The notes: generated from the sequence alone by a model not told the origin. A DNA stretch of 64,000 nt from Gordionus sp. m RMFG-2023 (GCF_954871325.1 NC_088775.1:22235561-22299560); one strand, 5' to 3'; positions 1 through 10,280 are shown, counted from the first letter of the stretch. Translations and numbers: made by a program.

Positions 1-70
1 ATTAAATATTTATGAAAAAAATATAAATGTAAAATTAATATTATATGTAATTATAATGCTAAAATAATAA

Positions 71-181
71 TCAATCGACATTTTCTGGATTCAAACACGT
101 TCTTCTTTCTTCTAAAAATCTTCCAGCAATGCTAAATCCGCGTTCGGAAGAAGCACTACTTGCAGGAATTGCCAATATAAG
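71..181 (-). pseudogene. hAT transposase C-terminal (dimerisation) fragment
   Basis: A 36-residue open frame ending at a TGA (71-73) reads as the hAT C-terminal dimerisation block, with the core SSASSERGFS followed by AGRFLEERR and a conserved NPENV-like tail. In the hAT family this block holds transposase multimers together. Nothing upstream (toward 334) continues the frame, so this is an internally deleted, non-autonomous copy whose 3' end lies beyond the left edge of the window. The GC-rich terminus at 335-473 is probably its other end. Family call is confident; completeness is not. Confidence 0.8.
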
Positions 182-334
182 AAAAAAGTTTTATTGGTTT
201 TTATAACATAATATAGTTAGGTAAATGTTCTTCACTTAAAAAAAACGATTGGTACAATAAAAAAAGAAATATTGTTATAGATCATTTAAACAATTATTTT
301 TTTTAGTTTGTTTTTGAACAAAAATTTTAAATTT

Positions 335-473
335 CCTTAACCCGCCCGCCATTGTTCAAATTTCTTAACCCGCCCGCCTGCCCATTCTCGAAAATTTTTT
401 ACCCGCCCTCCGCCCGCCCCTTTAGATGGGCGGGCATGGGCGGGCGGGCCGAAACCCCGCCCAATGCAGACCT
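335..473 (-). repeat. GC-rich transposon terminus with CCCGCCCGCC repeats
   Basis: An island of repeated CCCGCC/GGGCGG words in otherwise AT-rich DNA, including facing GGGCGGGC and GCCCGCCC runs that could form a hairpin. On the minus strand it begins AGAGGTCTGCATTGGGCGGG. I infer that it is the 5' end of the hAT copy whose transposase tail is at 71-181. No target duplication can be checked because the other end is outside the window. Confidence 0.5.
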
Positions 474-481
474 CTCTTTGA

Positions 482-755
482 CATCCTTTTTATGAGTTGT
501 ATTCTATTCAATTGCAAATTTAAATTATATTTATAACATTTTATATATTTTGGTAATAGTTCATCTTTTTGTTAAATGTTATTCAATCGCAAATTCTTAT
601 AATATTTATTGAATTTTATATTTCTTATTAATAGTTATTTTTATAAAAAAAACATTAGTTAGCCATCTTTTTGATGAGTTGAATACTATTCGATTGCGAA
701 TTTATATTATATAGTATTCTAATTTTTTTATTAATAGATATTTTTATAAAAAGTA
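482..755. repeat. Three degenerate direct repeats, AT-rich
   Basis: Three imperfect copies of a unit containing GTTNNATNNTATTCNATTGC(A/G)AATT occur near 497, 573 and 678, each followed by T/A-rich sequence with TTATTAATAG. No coding potential is apparent. The block ends just before the 8-bp duplication flanking the hAT at 782. Confidence 0.45.
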
Positions 756-1254
756 CGATACTAAATCATGTGATGAATGATCAGGGTTGCCAGGTCAAAA
801 TTTTCAAATTGCGGGAGAAATTAGGTATTATGCGGGAGAAATATGAAAATTGCGGTAGAAATATAAAAATTGCTAAAAAAATTTTTTTTACTTGCCTATC
901 CGCCTATTATTTTTTTAATTAGTTTATATCAATATAAATTCGGTAACTATTTTTCAAAATAAAATAACATCTTGATTTATTAATTTATAAAAAAAAACAA
1001 CGATCTTTTTTAAATATAAAAGAATGTAAACAAGATAAAATTTTATAAATAAAAACAATTTTAATTTTACAATTAAAAATATATAATTAGCGAATGTCCC
1101 GCAAAACTACCGCAATTGGAAATCTACCGTGTGTGTATAACATTATAGGGATAGGCGCTTAATTATCACTTATCACGTTTAAATACATAATAAGGTACTC
1201 CAAAAATAAGAAATAATATAGATGCAACTACAGTTGCGGTAATTCTAATCACTT

Positions 1255-1478
1255 ACAGTGTTTTGATGATTTAATGAAACATATTGACGATTAAATTAAA
1301 ACCCATCCATATAAAATTATAATCTTTGCAAAAATAATTAAAATACAAAAGGAATAATAAAAGAAATTTCAATAATGCTTTCTTTGTCTATATTTTAATT
1401 ATTTTTGCAAAGATTATAATTTTATATGGATGGGTTTTATAATCGTCAATATGTTTCATTAAATCATCACAACACTGT
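1255..1478. repeat. Foldback element with about 90-bp arms
   Basis: The left arm (about 1255-1350) and right arm (about 1388-1478) are near-perfect reverse complements around a loop of about 40 bases. The outer ends are TACAGTGTT and AACACTGTA. Insertion at a TA dinucleotide is possible (TA at both edges), which would fit a Tc1/mariner-type MITE, but the ends also resemble the AGTGTTGTT hAT-type MITEs elsewhere in the window. It sits inside the hAT at 782-4032, so it is younger than that element. Confidence 0.75.
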
Positions 1479-1527
1479 ATCTTGTAGTACAACGTTCACA
1501 GAGAAATGTTGGTAGAATCTTTTTCCC

Positions 1528-2130
1528 ATGATATTTAACAACTCTAATGTAAATGAAAACTATACTTGTAGAACAAAAATGAGCAAGGTTATCATCAATG
1601 TTTTAGGACCTAAATCCAGGAGATCAATTCTTGACTATTTGAAAGATAGGCATACATATGCAATTCTAACAGATGCATCTAATAAGGGAAATATTAATAT
1701 TAAAATATTTCCCTTGACACTCAGCTATTTCAACGAAATTAAGGTCGTTTCAATAAAACTATTAAATTTTTTCCTCAAATAGTGAAAAATCCAAAGACAT
1801 AGCTAACCATATAAGGGTAAATATAGCAGATTCGAGATTATCAATAAATTGCATGTCAGTTTTCTGATTTGATAATGCCTCAGTGAATTTGGTAAAAACA
1901 GAGTGTATTTACAGAATTGAGTCAGCACAATGTTGGTTGCGATATGTTCCTAATACCCGCCATCGTAGAATTTTAAAATTTTATAAACCGATAAAAAAAT
2001 ATTTCTTAAATAAAGATTCTAAAAGCTGTCCTTTGAAAATTTTTTTCAATAATGAATGGCAGAGGTATATTTAGGAATGATTTCACATGTATAATAATTG
2101 ACAATAAATTTTATGGCACCATTGCTAAAA
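1528..2130 (+). pseudogene. Inverted partial copy of the hAT-1 transposase
   Basis: Two plus-strand open segments (1528-1782 and 1883-2074) encode hAT-like protein: the TDASNKGNI block typical of the catalytic-domain entry, then LLNFF, SEKSKDIANHI, NIADS and DNASVN. The same peptides occur, mutated, on the minus strand at 3590-3100. The match ends near 2130, where the sequence around TTTATGGC(A/G) mirrors 2703-2745. It therefore represents an inverted duplication, with a deletion corresponding to about 2745-3110. Stops and frameshifts make it non-functional. Confidence 0.8.
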
Positions 2131-2131
2131 C

Positions 2132-3590
2132 CTAATTATATTTTATTTGAGATTTAAATAATAGAATAAAATGTTTACCGTCGTTATAGAGATATTTATA
2201 AAATTTCTGGCTTGACATATTATATATTTGTTTAACCATTAGCTCGGCATCTAATGTTGTTAAAGCAATCCGATTTCTCTCCTTTTTCCAGGCAGTCCTC
2301 ATCAGGCTAAAAATGCGCTCGGATGAGGCATTAGAATGAGGTAAGGAGAAGACATACTCACATATTTTTTGCAAGCATGAGGATTTATCGTTATTACGAA
2401 AAAATTTTACCCATTTCTCTAGACCATCTAACTAAGTATTTTGGCGAATCATAAAAAATAGAGAGAATTACAATCTCCTCAAACAAGACATCAATGTCTT
2501 TCGGTATTTTTAATATATTTATTAAATTATAAAAACCATCAATTGATGGTTTCTGTTCCAAGGTCATAATATTTACACATTTGTAAATAGAGTTATTAAA
2601 ATCAAATTTTGATTGTAAATATTCTAAAATAGTCTTAATAAAAATATCTGCTTCATATAAAAATGTATTAATTAGAGTATTATTTGAACATTTTAATATA
2701 ATATTTTTAGCAATAGCGCCATAAAATTTATTATCAATTTTTAACTGTAGAGATGAATAGAGCTGTAGCATGATTTTGTGAATCTTTTTAAATAAAAAAT
2801 ATTCTGATTGCAACTGAATATTAACTGCATGAAGTAGATTTCCTACACGTGAAACGAATCCCAAATTAAAATTTTAGATCAGCTTTTAAAATCTCTATTT
2901 AAGAATTATCTTTTTTAAGGGTTTGTAAAATTTTAAAATTCAATCGCTGGCAGGTATTAATGATAACCACCTAATAGGTATATATCGCAACAACTCACAC
3001 CATTCCAAGTCAGGCCACTTCACCAACTATTTTAATTCATTAATTCTTTTAGTTGATGAACTAAATTCGTTAAAGCATTTCATCACAATTATTTCGACAT
3101 CCACAAATAGTTCATTCATTGCCTTCTTGGAAAATTATGTAGTATGGCATATACAGCCAATTGGTATTAATTCCTTATTGTGCTGCCTCAATTCGGTAAC
3201 TTTGGTTTTTGCCAAAATTTACAGAGGCATTATCAGCGCAGAAAGCTGACATGGAAATCATTGATAACCCTGAATCAGCTATATTTACCATTATATGGCT
3301 AGCTACATTGTTGGATTTTTCACTATCCGAGGAAAAAAATTTAACAATTTTATTGAAATGTTCTTATTCTTGTTGAAATAGCAAAGGATCGTTGGGAAAT
3401 GTTTTAATATTTCCCTTGATGCATCTGTTAGAATTGCATATAGATGCCCATCTTTCAAATCGTCTAGAATTGACCTCTAGGATTCAGACTTGTGATAGCC
3501 TTGCTCATTTTTGTTCTACCACAAGTAAGGTTTGCACTTATACTGGAGTTGTTATATATCATGAAAAGATTCGACGCACATTGTGATGAT
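2132..3590 (-). pseudogene. Decayed hAT transposase of hAT-1
   Basis: Read 5' to 3' from 3590 down to 2132, frames shift several times. The best stretches are 2394-2864 (156 residues of the helical insertion region) and 2132-2374, which holds the hAT dimerisation block SLPHSNASSERIFSLMR and ends in a proper stop. The two are out of frame across an A/T homopolymer near 2390. Upstream remnants at 3100-3590 carry the DNASVNFGK-type block. No intact catalytic set (D, D, E) can be followed. Confidence 0.82.
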
Positions 3591-4277
3591 AAAGCTCTGT
3601 GAATGTTGAACTAATGATAGATGTATACGATTTCCGCAAATGTAGTTGCATCTGTATTATTTATTATTTTTGAGAATAATTTTTGCAATCGATGTTGATA
3701 TACTCCCCTATACTGACTTATATGAATGAAAGATTTATTATTGGATAAAAATAAAACAGGATAGAAAGAAATTTACAAACTAGACATGTTTTTCGAATAA
3801 ATATTTTAAATTTATTTTGAAAATATAAAAATAATCAATTAATGTCTCTCAAAATTATTATTTATATATTAAAAACGTTGAAATACTAAAAAAATTGCGG
3901 GAGAAATTAAAAATAGGCGGTAGATTTTTACGAAGATATCCAATTGCGGTAGTTTTGCGGGAGAGAGATGTCTGTGTGTAAACTAAAAAATTTAGGGAGT
4001 CTCCCGCTGATGTGGGAGACATGGCAACCCTGTGAATGATATGTAATTTATGTATAAAATGAATAAATTTAATCAATCGTGTGCATATAGATTTTGATCA
4101 AACTTTTTAAAAATTCTTTAATGTTTTCAACTTTAAATTATTTATAGGTATAGAAAATTCAAAAAGGTAGAAAATAAACTTAGTGTTAATATAACTAAAT
4201 ATCATAAATTAAAATATTATCTGTTTCATAAATTTCAATATTAGAAAAATTTTAATTATCCTTCACTAGCATCAATA

Positions 4278-4493
4278 GCTAAACATATAAACTTTAAGCA
4301 TCACATGTCAGTCATAAGTTTCAATATTGCTATATATAAACTTTTAACATTGCACGTTAGTCAAAAGTGTGAGTAATACTATACAATAGAAACTTATAAC
4401 ATTACATGTCAGTCATTAATGTCAGTATTACTAAATAATGGAAACCTTTATCATTATACGTCAGTCATAAATGTCAGTATTACTAAAAGGAGT
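4278..4493. repeat. About four degenerate tandem repeats of 52-58 bp
   Basis: A unit containing ACATGTCAGTCATNANTGTC, AGTATTACTA and AAACTTATAACATT occurs about four times in tandem with point changes and small indels. It lies just outside the hAT at 782-4032. No coding role or hairpin is evident. Confidence 0.6.
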
Positions 4494-4519
4494 TAATTTA
4501 ATTTAAGTTAAAATTACGT

Positions 4520-4995
4520 TACACCGGCCCAGGCCTGCAAATAAAGTTTTTAGGCCGATGTCTGGCCCATATTATATATTAAAAAATTTCCAAGCGTCTA
4601 AGACCTATATAATTTTGAAAAAATTTCCCCAAGCCCAGCCCAACCCATAACAACTTTAAAAAAATTTTCTCAACCCTGGTCCAACCTATAATAATTTTAA
4701 AAATTTTTTCTCAACCCTGGTCCAACCTATAATAATTTTAAAAATTTTTTCCTAAGCCCGGCCCATAATAATTTCTAAAATTTTTTGTAAGCCAGGTCCA
4801 AGCCAAAATAATTTTGAAAATTTTTTTCCAAGCCCGGAGATAATTTAATTTTTAATTATTTTATCGGTTCAACCTATAATCTTTTTAAAAATTCCCAAGC
4901 TGGGCCCATAATAATTTCTAAAAAAATTTTGTAAGCCAGGTCCAAGCCAAAATTTATTTTGAAAAACTTTTTCCAAGCTCGGAGATATTTAAATT
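4520..4995. repeat. AAGCCC/GGCCCA-rich interspersed repeat
   Basis: Starts with GGCCCAGGCCTGCAAA, then repeats of about 45 bases built from AAGCCCNGNCCAANCC and CATAATAATTTTNAAAATTTTT. The same sequence with the same opening (AGGC, CCCAGG, TGCAAAAT, CCAATGTCTG) recurs at about 8530-8940 and 37090-37560, and weakly at 58230-58360. This is an interspersed family, probably the GC-rich end of a DNA transposon by analogy with 335-473. No ORF is seen. Confidence 0.6.
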
Positions 4996-5035
4996 TCTAA
5001 TTATTTTATCATCAAATGAAGGGAAAATCTCCGAT

Positions 5036-5391
5036 TTACCAGGGGAAATCTCCGATTTACCATTTAGTTATGGGTTAACTGTGCCTATAATTTTAATGCG
5101 AAATTTAAATTATGCTTCTGGTTTGAGTAATGGGACTAAATTGATTATAAACTATTTGCGACCAAATATAATTGAGGCCGAATTTATTTCTGGTAGTTTT
5201 CTCAGCACTAAAGTTTTTATTCCTAGAATAAGTTTAATTCCAACTGATTCTGGCTTACCATTTTCTTTTAAGCGCTGCCAATTTCTCGTAAGACCTGCTT
5301 ATGTCGTGGCAATTAATAAAGCTCAGGAACAGATACTGAATAAAGTTGAAATCTATTTACCTCATCCTGTTTTTTCAGAAAAGGGAAGATA
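5036..5391 (+). pseudogene. Helitron Pif1-like helicase C-terminal fragment
   Basis: From about 5050 an open frame reads through the Helitron/Pif1 helicase 2B region: P-I-x-L-x-RNLN, NGTKLI, IEAEFISG, FIPRISLIP, SGLPFSFKRCQFLVR and INKAQEQ. The last matches the family's INKSQGQ with two changes. The frame stops at 5390 exactly where the polypurine tract starts, so the very end of the helicase (LYVALSR region) is missing. No Rep domain or Helitron 3' hairpin is visible. It is a 5'- and 3'-truncated scrap. Confidence 0.85.
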
Positions 5392-5392
5392 G

Positions 5393-7803
5393 GAAGAGAA
5401 ATTAAAAGGAAAAATAAGGAAAAGAGAAATAAAAAGGAATAGGGGAAAAGTGGAAAGGGAAAGAAAGGGGGAAAGGAAAAGAAAAAGGGTAAGGAAAAGA
5501 AAAGAAAAAACTAATGAAAAGAAAAAGATTAAAAAAATGGGATAGGAAAAAAAAGGAATGAAAGGGGGAAAGGGAAAGAAAAGAGGAAAGCGAAAGTATA
5601 GGAAAATAAAAAATGTAAAGAAAAAGGAAGAGGAAAGGTGTAGAAGAAAAGGGGAAAGGAGAAAGGAAAAGAAAAGAAAAGAAAAGAAAAGAAAAGAAAA
5701 GAAAAGAAAAGAAAAGAAAAGAAAAGAAAAGAAAAGAAAAGAAAAGAAAAAGCGAAAGAAGAGTAAAACATATGTAAAGGAAAAGAGAAAGATAAAAGAA
5801 AAGTGGAAAGGAAAAGGTTAAAGGGAAAGAAAAGGAAAGGCAAAAAGGGAAAGATAATAAGAGAGAAATTAAAATAGAAAGAAAGGAAAAGAGAAAAAAA
5901 GGAAATTCAAAAGGGAAGAGAGGAAAGGGAAAAGAAAGGGTAAAATGGTAAAGATAAGGTGGAAAAGGGAAAGTAAAAGAAAAAGGGAAAAGAATAGAGG
6001 ATGCGAAAGGAGAAAGAAAAGGGTAGAAAAAGAAAAAAGGGAAAAACAGGTAATAGAAAAAGGAAAGTGGACGAGGCAGGGAAAGGAAAAGGGAAGGAAA
6101 ATAAAAGAAAGAAAAAGCGAAAAAAGGAATATATAGAATAAAAGGGAATAGGGAAAGAAAACGGTAAAGGAAAGGGGAAAAGTAAAGAGATGGTAAAAGA
6201 AAAAGGTAAAAGGAAATAAAGAGAAAGAGGGGGGAAAGGAGATAGAAAATATAAAGGGAAGTGTAAAGTGACACAGCAATGAAAAAATGTGAAGGGAAGG
6301 GAAAAGGGAAAATGAAAGAAGGAGAAAAGTAATGAAGGAATAGGGAAGGAAAGGAAAAGGGAAATGAGAGGAAAATGTAAGGAAAAGTAAAAGAAAAGGA
6401 AAAAGGGCAAAAAGGGAAATGAAGGAAAATGTAAGGAAAAGTAAAAGAAAATGGAAGGAAAAGCGAAAAAAATGAAAGGGAAAGTGAAATTAAAAGTGGA
6501 GACAAAAAAAACAAGTAAAATGAAAAAAACGGGAAGAAAGGGGAAAATGAAAGAAAAGGAAGGTAATTGAAAAGATAAAGGAAAATATGAAATGAAAACG
6601 GGAAAAAGAAGGGAAAGAAAAAAGCGGGTGAAAGGAAAAAAGGAAATGGGGTGAGAAAAAAAGAAAAGGAAACGGGATAATGGAAAGTGAAATAAAAAAT
6701 AGAGAAAAAGGGAAAGTGAAAGAAAAAATAGATAAAAAGGAAAAGTGAAAGTGAAAGTGAAAGAAAAATGAAAAGAAAAAAGGGAAAGAAAAGAGGTAAG
6801 GAAAAGAAAGAGCAAGGATAAGAAAAGGGGAAAGAAGGGAAAAAAATGTAAATGGAAAGAAAAAGATAAAGGAAAGAAAGAAAGAATGGAAAGAAATGAA
6901 AATAAGAAGGAAAAGAAAATGGGATAGGAGAGAGGAAATAAAATCTGAAGAGGAGCAGAGAGAGGAAAAGGAGTAAAAGGGAAAGCAAAAGGTAAATAGA
7001 AAATATGAAATAAAGGGGAAGAAATAGAAAGGAAAGAAAAAAGGAGGAGAAGGGAAAAAGGAAATGGGGTGAGAAAAAAAGGAAAGAAAACGGAATAATG
7101 GAAAGTGAAATAAAAAATAGAGAAAAGGGGAAAGTGAAAGAAAAAATAGATAAAAAAAGGAAAAGTGAAAGGAAAATGAAAAGAAAAAACAAAAGGAATG
7201 GGAAAAAAAAGTGGAGATAAAGGAAGCGAAGAAAAATAAAAAGAAAAACGGAAAGAAAAGGGAAAATGAAAGAAAAAAGAAGGTAATAGAAAAGAATAGG
7301 AAAATATAAAATGAAAAGAGGGGGGGGGGGATAAGGGAAAAAAGGAAATAGGGTGAAGAAAAGGAAAAGAAACGGGATGGAATGTGAAATAAAAAAAATT
7401 GAGAAAAGGAAAAGTGGAAGAAAAAATAGATAAAAAGGGAAAATTGAAAAGTGAAAGAAAAATGAAAACAAAAACGGGAAAGTAAAGAAAAGAAAAAGGG
7501 TAAGGAAAAGAAAAGAAAAGAAAATGGGAAAAAAGGAAAAAAATGTACAGGGAAAGAAAAAGATAAAGGAAAAAAAGAAAGGGAAATGAGGAGGAAAAGA
7601 AAAGGGGAAAGGAGAAAGGAAAAAAAATCTGGAAAGGAGCAGGGAGAGGAAAAGGTAAAGAGAAAGAAAATGGAAAGGCAAGGGAAGGGAAAAAGAAAGT
7701 GGAAATGAGAAAGAAAAGGGGAGAAAGAAAGAAAAGGGGAAAGTAAAAGGTTAAGGAAAAGAAAAATGGAATAATGAAAAGAAAAGGGGGGGGGGGGGGG
7801 GGG
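5393..7803. repeat. 2.4-kb polypurine (G/A) tract
   Basis: Over about 2.4 kb the plus strand is almost only A and G, with rare T or C. It is built from GGAAAAG, GGGAAAG and GAAATGAG words. It ends in poly-G runs near 7319-7330 and 7787-7803. A long minus-strand frame exists only because CTT/TTC/CCT codons contain no stop; it is not a gene. Polypurine-polypyrimidine DNA of this length can form triplex (H-DNA) structures; that is general knowledge, not shown here. Confidence 0.95.
5666..5750. repeat. (GAAAA)17 microsatellite
   Basis: Seventeen uninterrupted GAAAA units within the longer polypurine tract. The perfect array implies recent slippage expansion inside older, mixed purine sequence. 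Confidence 0.97.
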
Positions 7804-7806
7804 TGG

Positions 7807-8079
7807 TAGGATTATTAAAAAGTCTAATTTGGGTCGATTTTTAAAAACAACCCAATTATTTTAGGCAAAATAATATGTAAGATTGAAGATTTTGCTCGAA
7901 ATGCCAAAAATGTTTGGTCCTATATTTTGCCAAATCTCGAGGCTTATATAATATTATTTTGTCTAAAATAATAATAGAGTCGTTTTTTTGTCTAAAATAA
8001 TAATAGAGTCGTTTTTTGTCTAAAATAATAATAGGGTCGTTTTTGTAAATAGACCCAAATCAGCATCTTAATAACCTTA
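7807..8079. repeat. MITE-A (TAGTGTTGTTAAA family), diverged copy
   Basis: Ends TAGGATTATTAAAAAGTC and (reverse complement) TAAGGTTATTAAGATGC are diverged versions of the MITE-A ends seen at 46428 and 62598. The centre keeps the family palindrome GAAGATTTTGCTC ... CAAATCTCGAGGCTT. A unit of about 28 bases (TCTAAAATAATAATAGAGTCG) is repeated three times inside. The left end abuts a poly-G run, so no target duplication can be scored. Confidence 0.65.
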
Positions 8080-8285
8080 TAAAAATTCAAAGGTAAAGAA
8101 AAAAGGGAGAAAACGAACAGTGAAAGGGAAAAGAAGAAAGAAAAAAGAAAAAGGAAAGAATAAATAGAACTTATTATTATTTTTATTGAAATAAAACCTG
8201 TAGAGGAGTCAGCTAGTATTGCTCTAGAGGGCATATCCAGTGTAGTGGATTATATCCACTGTTTGTAAATTTAAACCCTTTGTCT
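8080..8285. repeat. Composite repeat arm, duplicated at 10119-10228/19052-19140
   Basis: After the MITE, both copies share AAAGGTAAAGAAAAA, TAAATAGAACTTATTATTA, GAAATTAAACCTG and GCATATCCAGTGTAGTGGAT...ATCCACTG, the last able to form a small hairpin. This copy is uninterrupted; the second copy is split by the hAT at 10229-19051, so this one serves as a paralogous empty site for that insertion. Confidence 0.7.
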
Positions 8286-8529
8286 GGTTAACTATCATGT
8301 GAAATCGAGGTCTAAATGGATGATATATTTAAATAAATATTATGTTCATATAAATTTAAATATATTATCAATAAAATAGAAAAAATAGTAACATAAATAA
8401 ATTATTATTTAAAAGATTTTTAACTAAGTGAATACTATTTTTTGATTAAAAATATATTTAAATTAACTACAAGACCCATATCAAAATTTTGTTAAAATAT
8501 TATTGATTACCTATGGCTAATATTTAATA

Positions 8530-8940
8530 TTAAAAAAAGCCAGATCCAAGCCCGCCATAATTTTGAAAAAATTTTCCCAACCGGTTCAAGACCATAATAA
8601 TTTTAAAACTAAAATAAATTTTTTTAAAAATCATAATGCATTAATCAGAGATCTTCATGGTCCTTTTTTTGATCAGGCCCCGCCCAGGTCTGCAAAATTT
8701 TCTTAGGCCAATGTCTGGCCCATATTATATATTAAAAAATTTCCAAGCGTCCAAGAGCTAAATAATTTTGATTTTTCCCATATCCAGCCCAACCCATTAT
8801 AATTTTGAAATTATTTCTCAAACCTGGTCCAACCCATAATAATTGTAAAAAAAATTTCCCACCTATATTAATTTTGAGGAATATTTTTGAAAAATTTTTC
8901 CCAAGCTCGGAGATAGTTAAATTTCTAATTAATTTATCAT
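8530..8940. repeat. AAGCCC/GGCCCA-rich repeat, second copy
   Basis: Shares the opening block (GATCAGGCCC, CCCAGGTCTGCAAAATTTT, CCAATGTCTGGCCC) and the CCAAGC...AATAATTTTGA spacing with 4520-4995 and 37262-37560. Same orientation as the first copy. No coding content. Confidence 0.6.
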
Positions 8941-9399
8941 AGCCCTGCCTTCGGCCTGAGGAAGTGTAGCCTGGGAATTACAAATGGTTAGGAATCAGAA
9001 ATTCCCAAGAATAACAAATGGTGAAGGATCACAAAAAGAAAATATTATTAATTTATGTATTGCCATAATAAAAATGAGGATATTTTCAATAGCTAATTTT
9101 ATTGAGCAGGAACAATGAGAAATAAAAATTATACAATATTTACTATATGCAAAATAATAAGTATATATGCGAATTAAGATGAATATTGTTTGGAGAACCA
9201 TTTTGGAAGCTTTCTATCATGTTGGATCCTTGAGAATATAAATTTTTTAATTATTTAAAAAAATAACAATTTACCTTTTTTGAATTGGAATTCGGACCTT
9301 TTTTTTGATAGATCCTTTTCCTTTCTTGAACAAACTTTTAATGGGAAATTACCGGTGCTTGAAAGAAAATGGCAATCTAGAATCAGTTTGAGTTAAACT
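8941..9399. other. AT-rich spacer, nothing recognised
   Basis: Short open frames occur by chance but I recognise no domain on either strand. A small direct repeat (AAATGG, GGAATCA, ATTCCCAAGAAT) lies near 8978-9015. The segment separates the GCCC-type repeat from the second polypurine tract. Confidence 0.5.
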
Positions 9400-9912
9400 T
9401 TTTCTAAGAATGATAGGAAGAAAGGGAAAAGAAAGAAAGAAGCAGAACTGAAAGGAATTGGGAAAGGGAAAGAAAAAAGAAAGATGAAGGAAATAGGAAA
9501 GAAAACGGGGTAATGAAAAGTGAAATAAAAAATAGAGAAAAAGAGAAAGTGAAAGAAAAAGAAAAATAGATTAAAAGGGAAAAGTGGAAGAAAAGTGAAT
9601 AGAAAAGGGGGAAAGGAAAAAGGGGTAAGGAAAAGAAAGAGCAAGGAAAAGAAAAAGAGAAAGGAGGAAAAAAAATGTAAAGGGAAAGAAAAAGATAAAG
9701 GAAAATGAGAAGAAAAAGAAAATGGAAAGGAGGGAAAGAGAAAGAAAAATTTAAAGGAAAGGGGAGAGAAAAAGATTAAGGAAAAGAAAAAGAAAAAGAA
9801 AAAGAAAAAGAAAAAGAAAAAGAAAAAGAAAAAGAAAAAGAAAAAGAAAAAGAAAAAGAAAAAGAAAAAGAAAAAGAAAAAGGGAATAATGAAAAGAAAG
9901 GGGGGGGGGAGG
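9400..9912. repeat. Second polypurine tract with (GAAAAA)16
   Basis: About 0.5 kb of almost pure A/G, same word content as 5393-7803, ending in a G run (9901-9909). It contains a perfect GAAAAA array of 16 units at 9786-9881. As with the first tract, the G run leads straight into GGTAGGATT and a MITE-A copy, so tract plus MITE are a duplicated composite. Confidence 0.93.
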
Positions 9913-10118
9913 TAGGATTGTTAAAAACTCTGATTTAGGTCGATTTTTAAAAACAACCTAATTATTTTAGGCAAATTAATATGTCAGACTGAAGATTTTG
10001 CTCGTAGATGGCAAAAATGTTCGGACCCATATTTTGCCATTATATAATATTATTTTGTCTAAAATAATATTAGGGTCATTTTTGTAATTCGTACCAAATC
10101 GGCATTTTAATAATCTTA
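9913..10118. repeat. MITE-A, diverged copy next to second polypurine tract
   Basis: Ends TAGGATTGTTAAAAACTC and (reverse complement) TAAGATTATTAAAATGCC; internal GACTGAAGATTTTGCTC and ATATTTTGCC palindrome halves match 7807-8079. Same orientation and neighbours as that copy, so both descend from one composite. No target duplication can be scored at the G-run side. Confidence 0.65.
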
Positions 10119-10238
10119 TAAAAATTGAAAGGTAAAGAAAAAGGGTAGAAATGGAACAGTGAAAGGGAAAAGAGGAGAGAATAAATAGAACTTATTATTA
10201 TTTTTATTGAAATTAAACCTGTGCTAGTCAGGGTTGAC

Positions 10239-10280
10239 ATGTAGGTCAATTGACCAGTCAAATTCGGTCAATTGACCGGA
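10239..10280. promoter_or_regulatory. hAT-2 left subterminal palindromes
   Basis: GGTCAATTGACC, a perfect 12-base palindrome, occurs twice (about 10243-10254 and 10267-10278) with AGTCAAATTC between. By analogy with other hAT elements, repeated subterminal words are transposase-binding sites; that role is inferred. Confidence 0.6.

Larger units (their letters stand above)
782..4032 (-). mobile_element. hAT-1: hAT DNA transposon, 8-bp TSD, decayed
   Basis: Both ends read CAGGGTTGCCA as a terminal inverted repeat (782-792 and 4022-4032). The element is flanked by a perfect 8-bp duplication, TGAATGAT (774-781 and 4033-4040), the hAT hallmark. Subterminal GCGGGAGAAAT and GCGGTAG words recur near both ends. 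The interior holds a decayed hAT transposase on the minus strand (3590 to 2132) and an inverted partial copy of its 5' part on the plus strand (about 1089-2130). A foldback sequence interrupts it at 1255-1478. Boundaries are certain; the element is not autonomous. Confidence 0.93.

Noticed and set aside
5402-7681. 759-codon minus-strand ORF rich in Phe, Ser, Leu and Pro
   Set aside because: It is the complement of a polypurine tract; polypyrimidine DNA contains no stop codons, so open frames arise in several phases there. No domain or codon structure.
7787-7806. Poly-G runs (also 7319, 9901, 27305, 32254, 41215, 53776) as functional signals
   Set aside because: Long homopolymers may be assembly or sequencing length errors; I use them only as landmarks.
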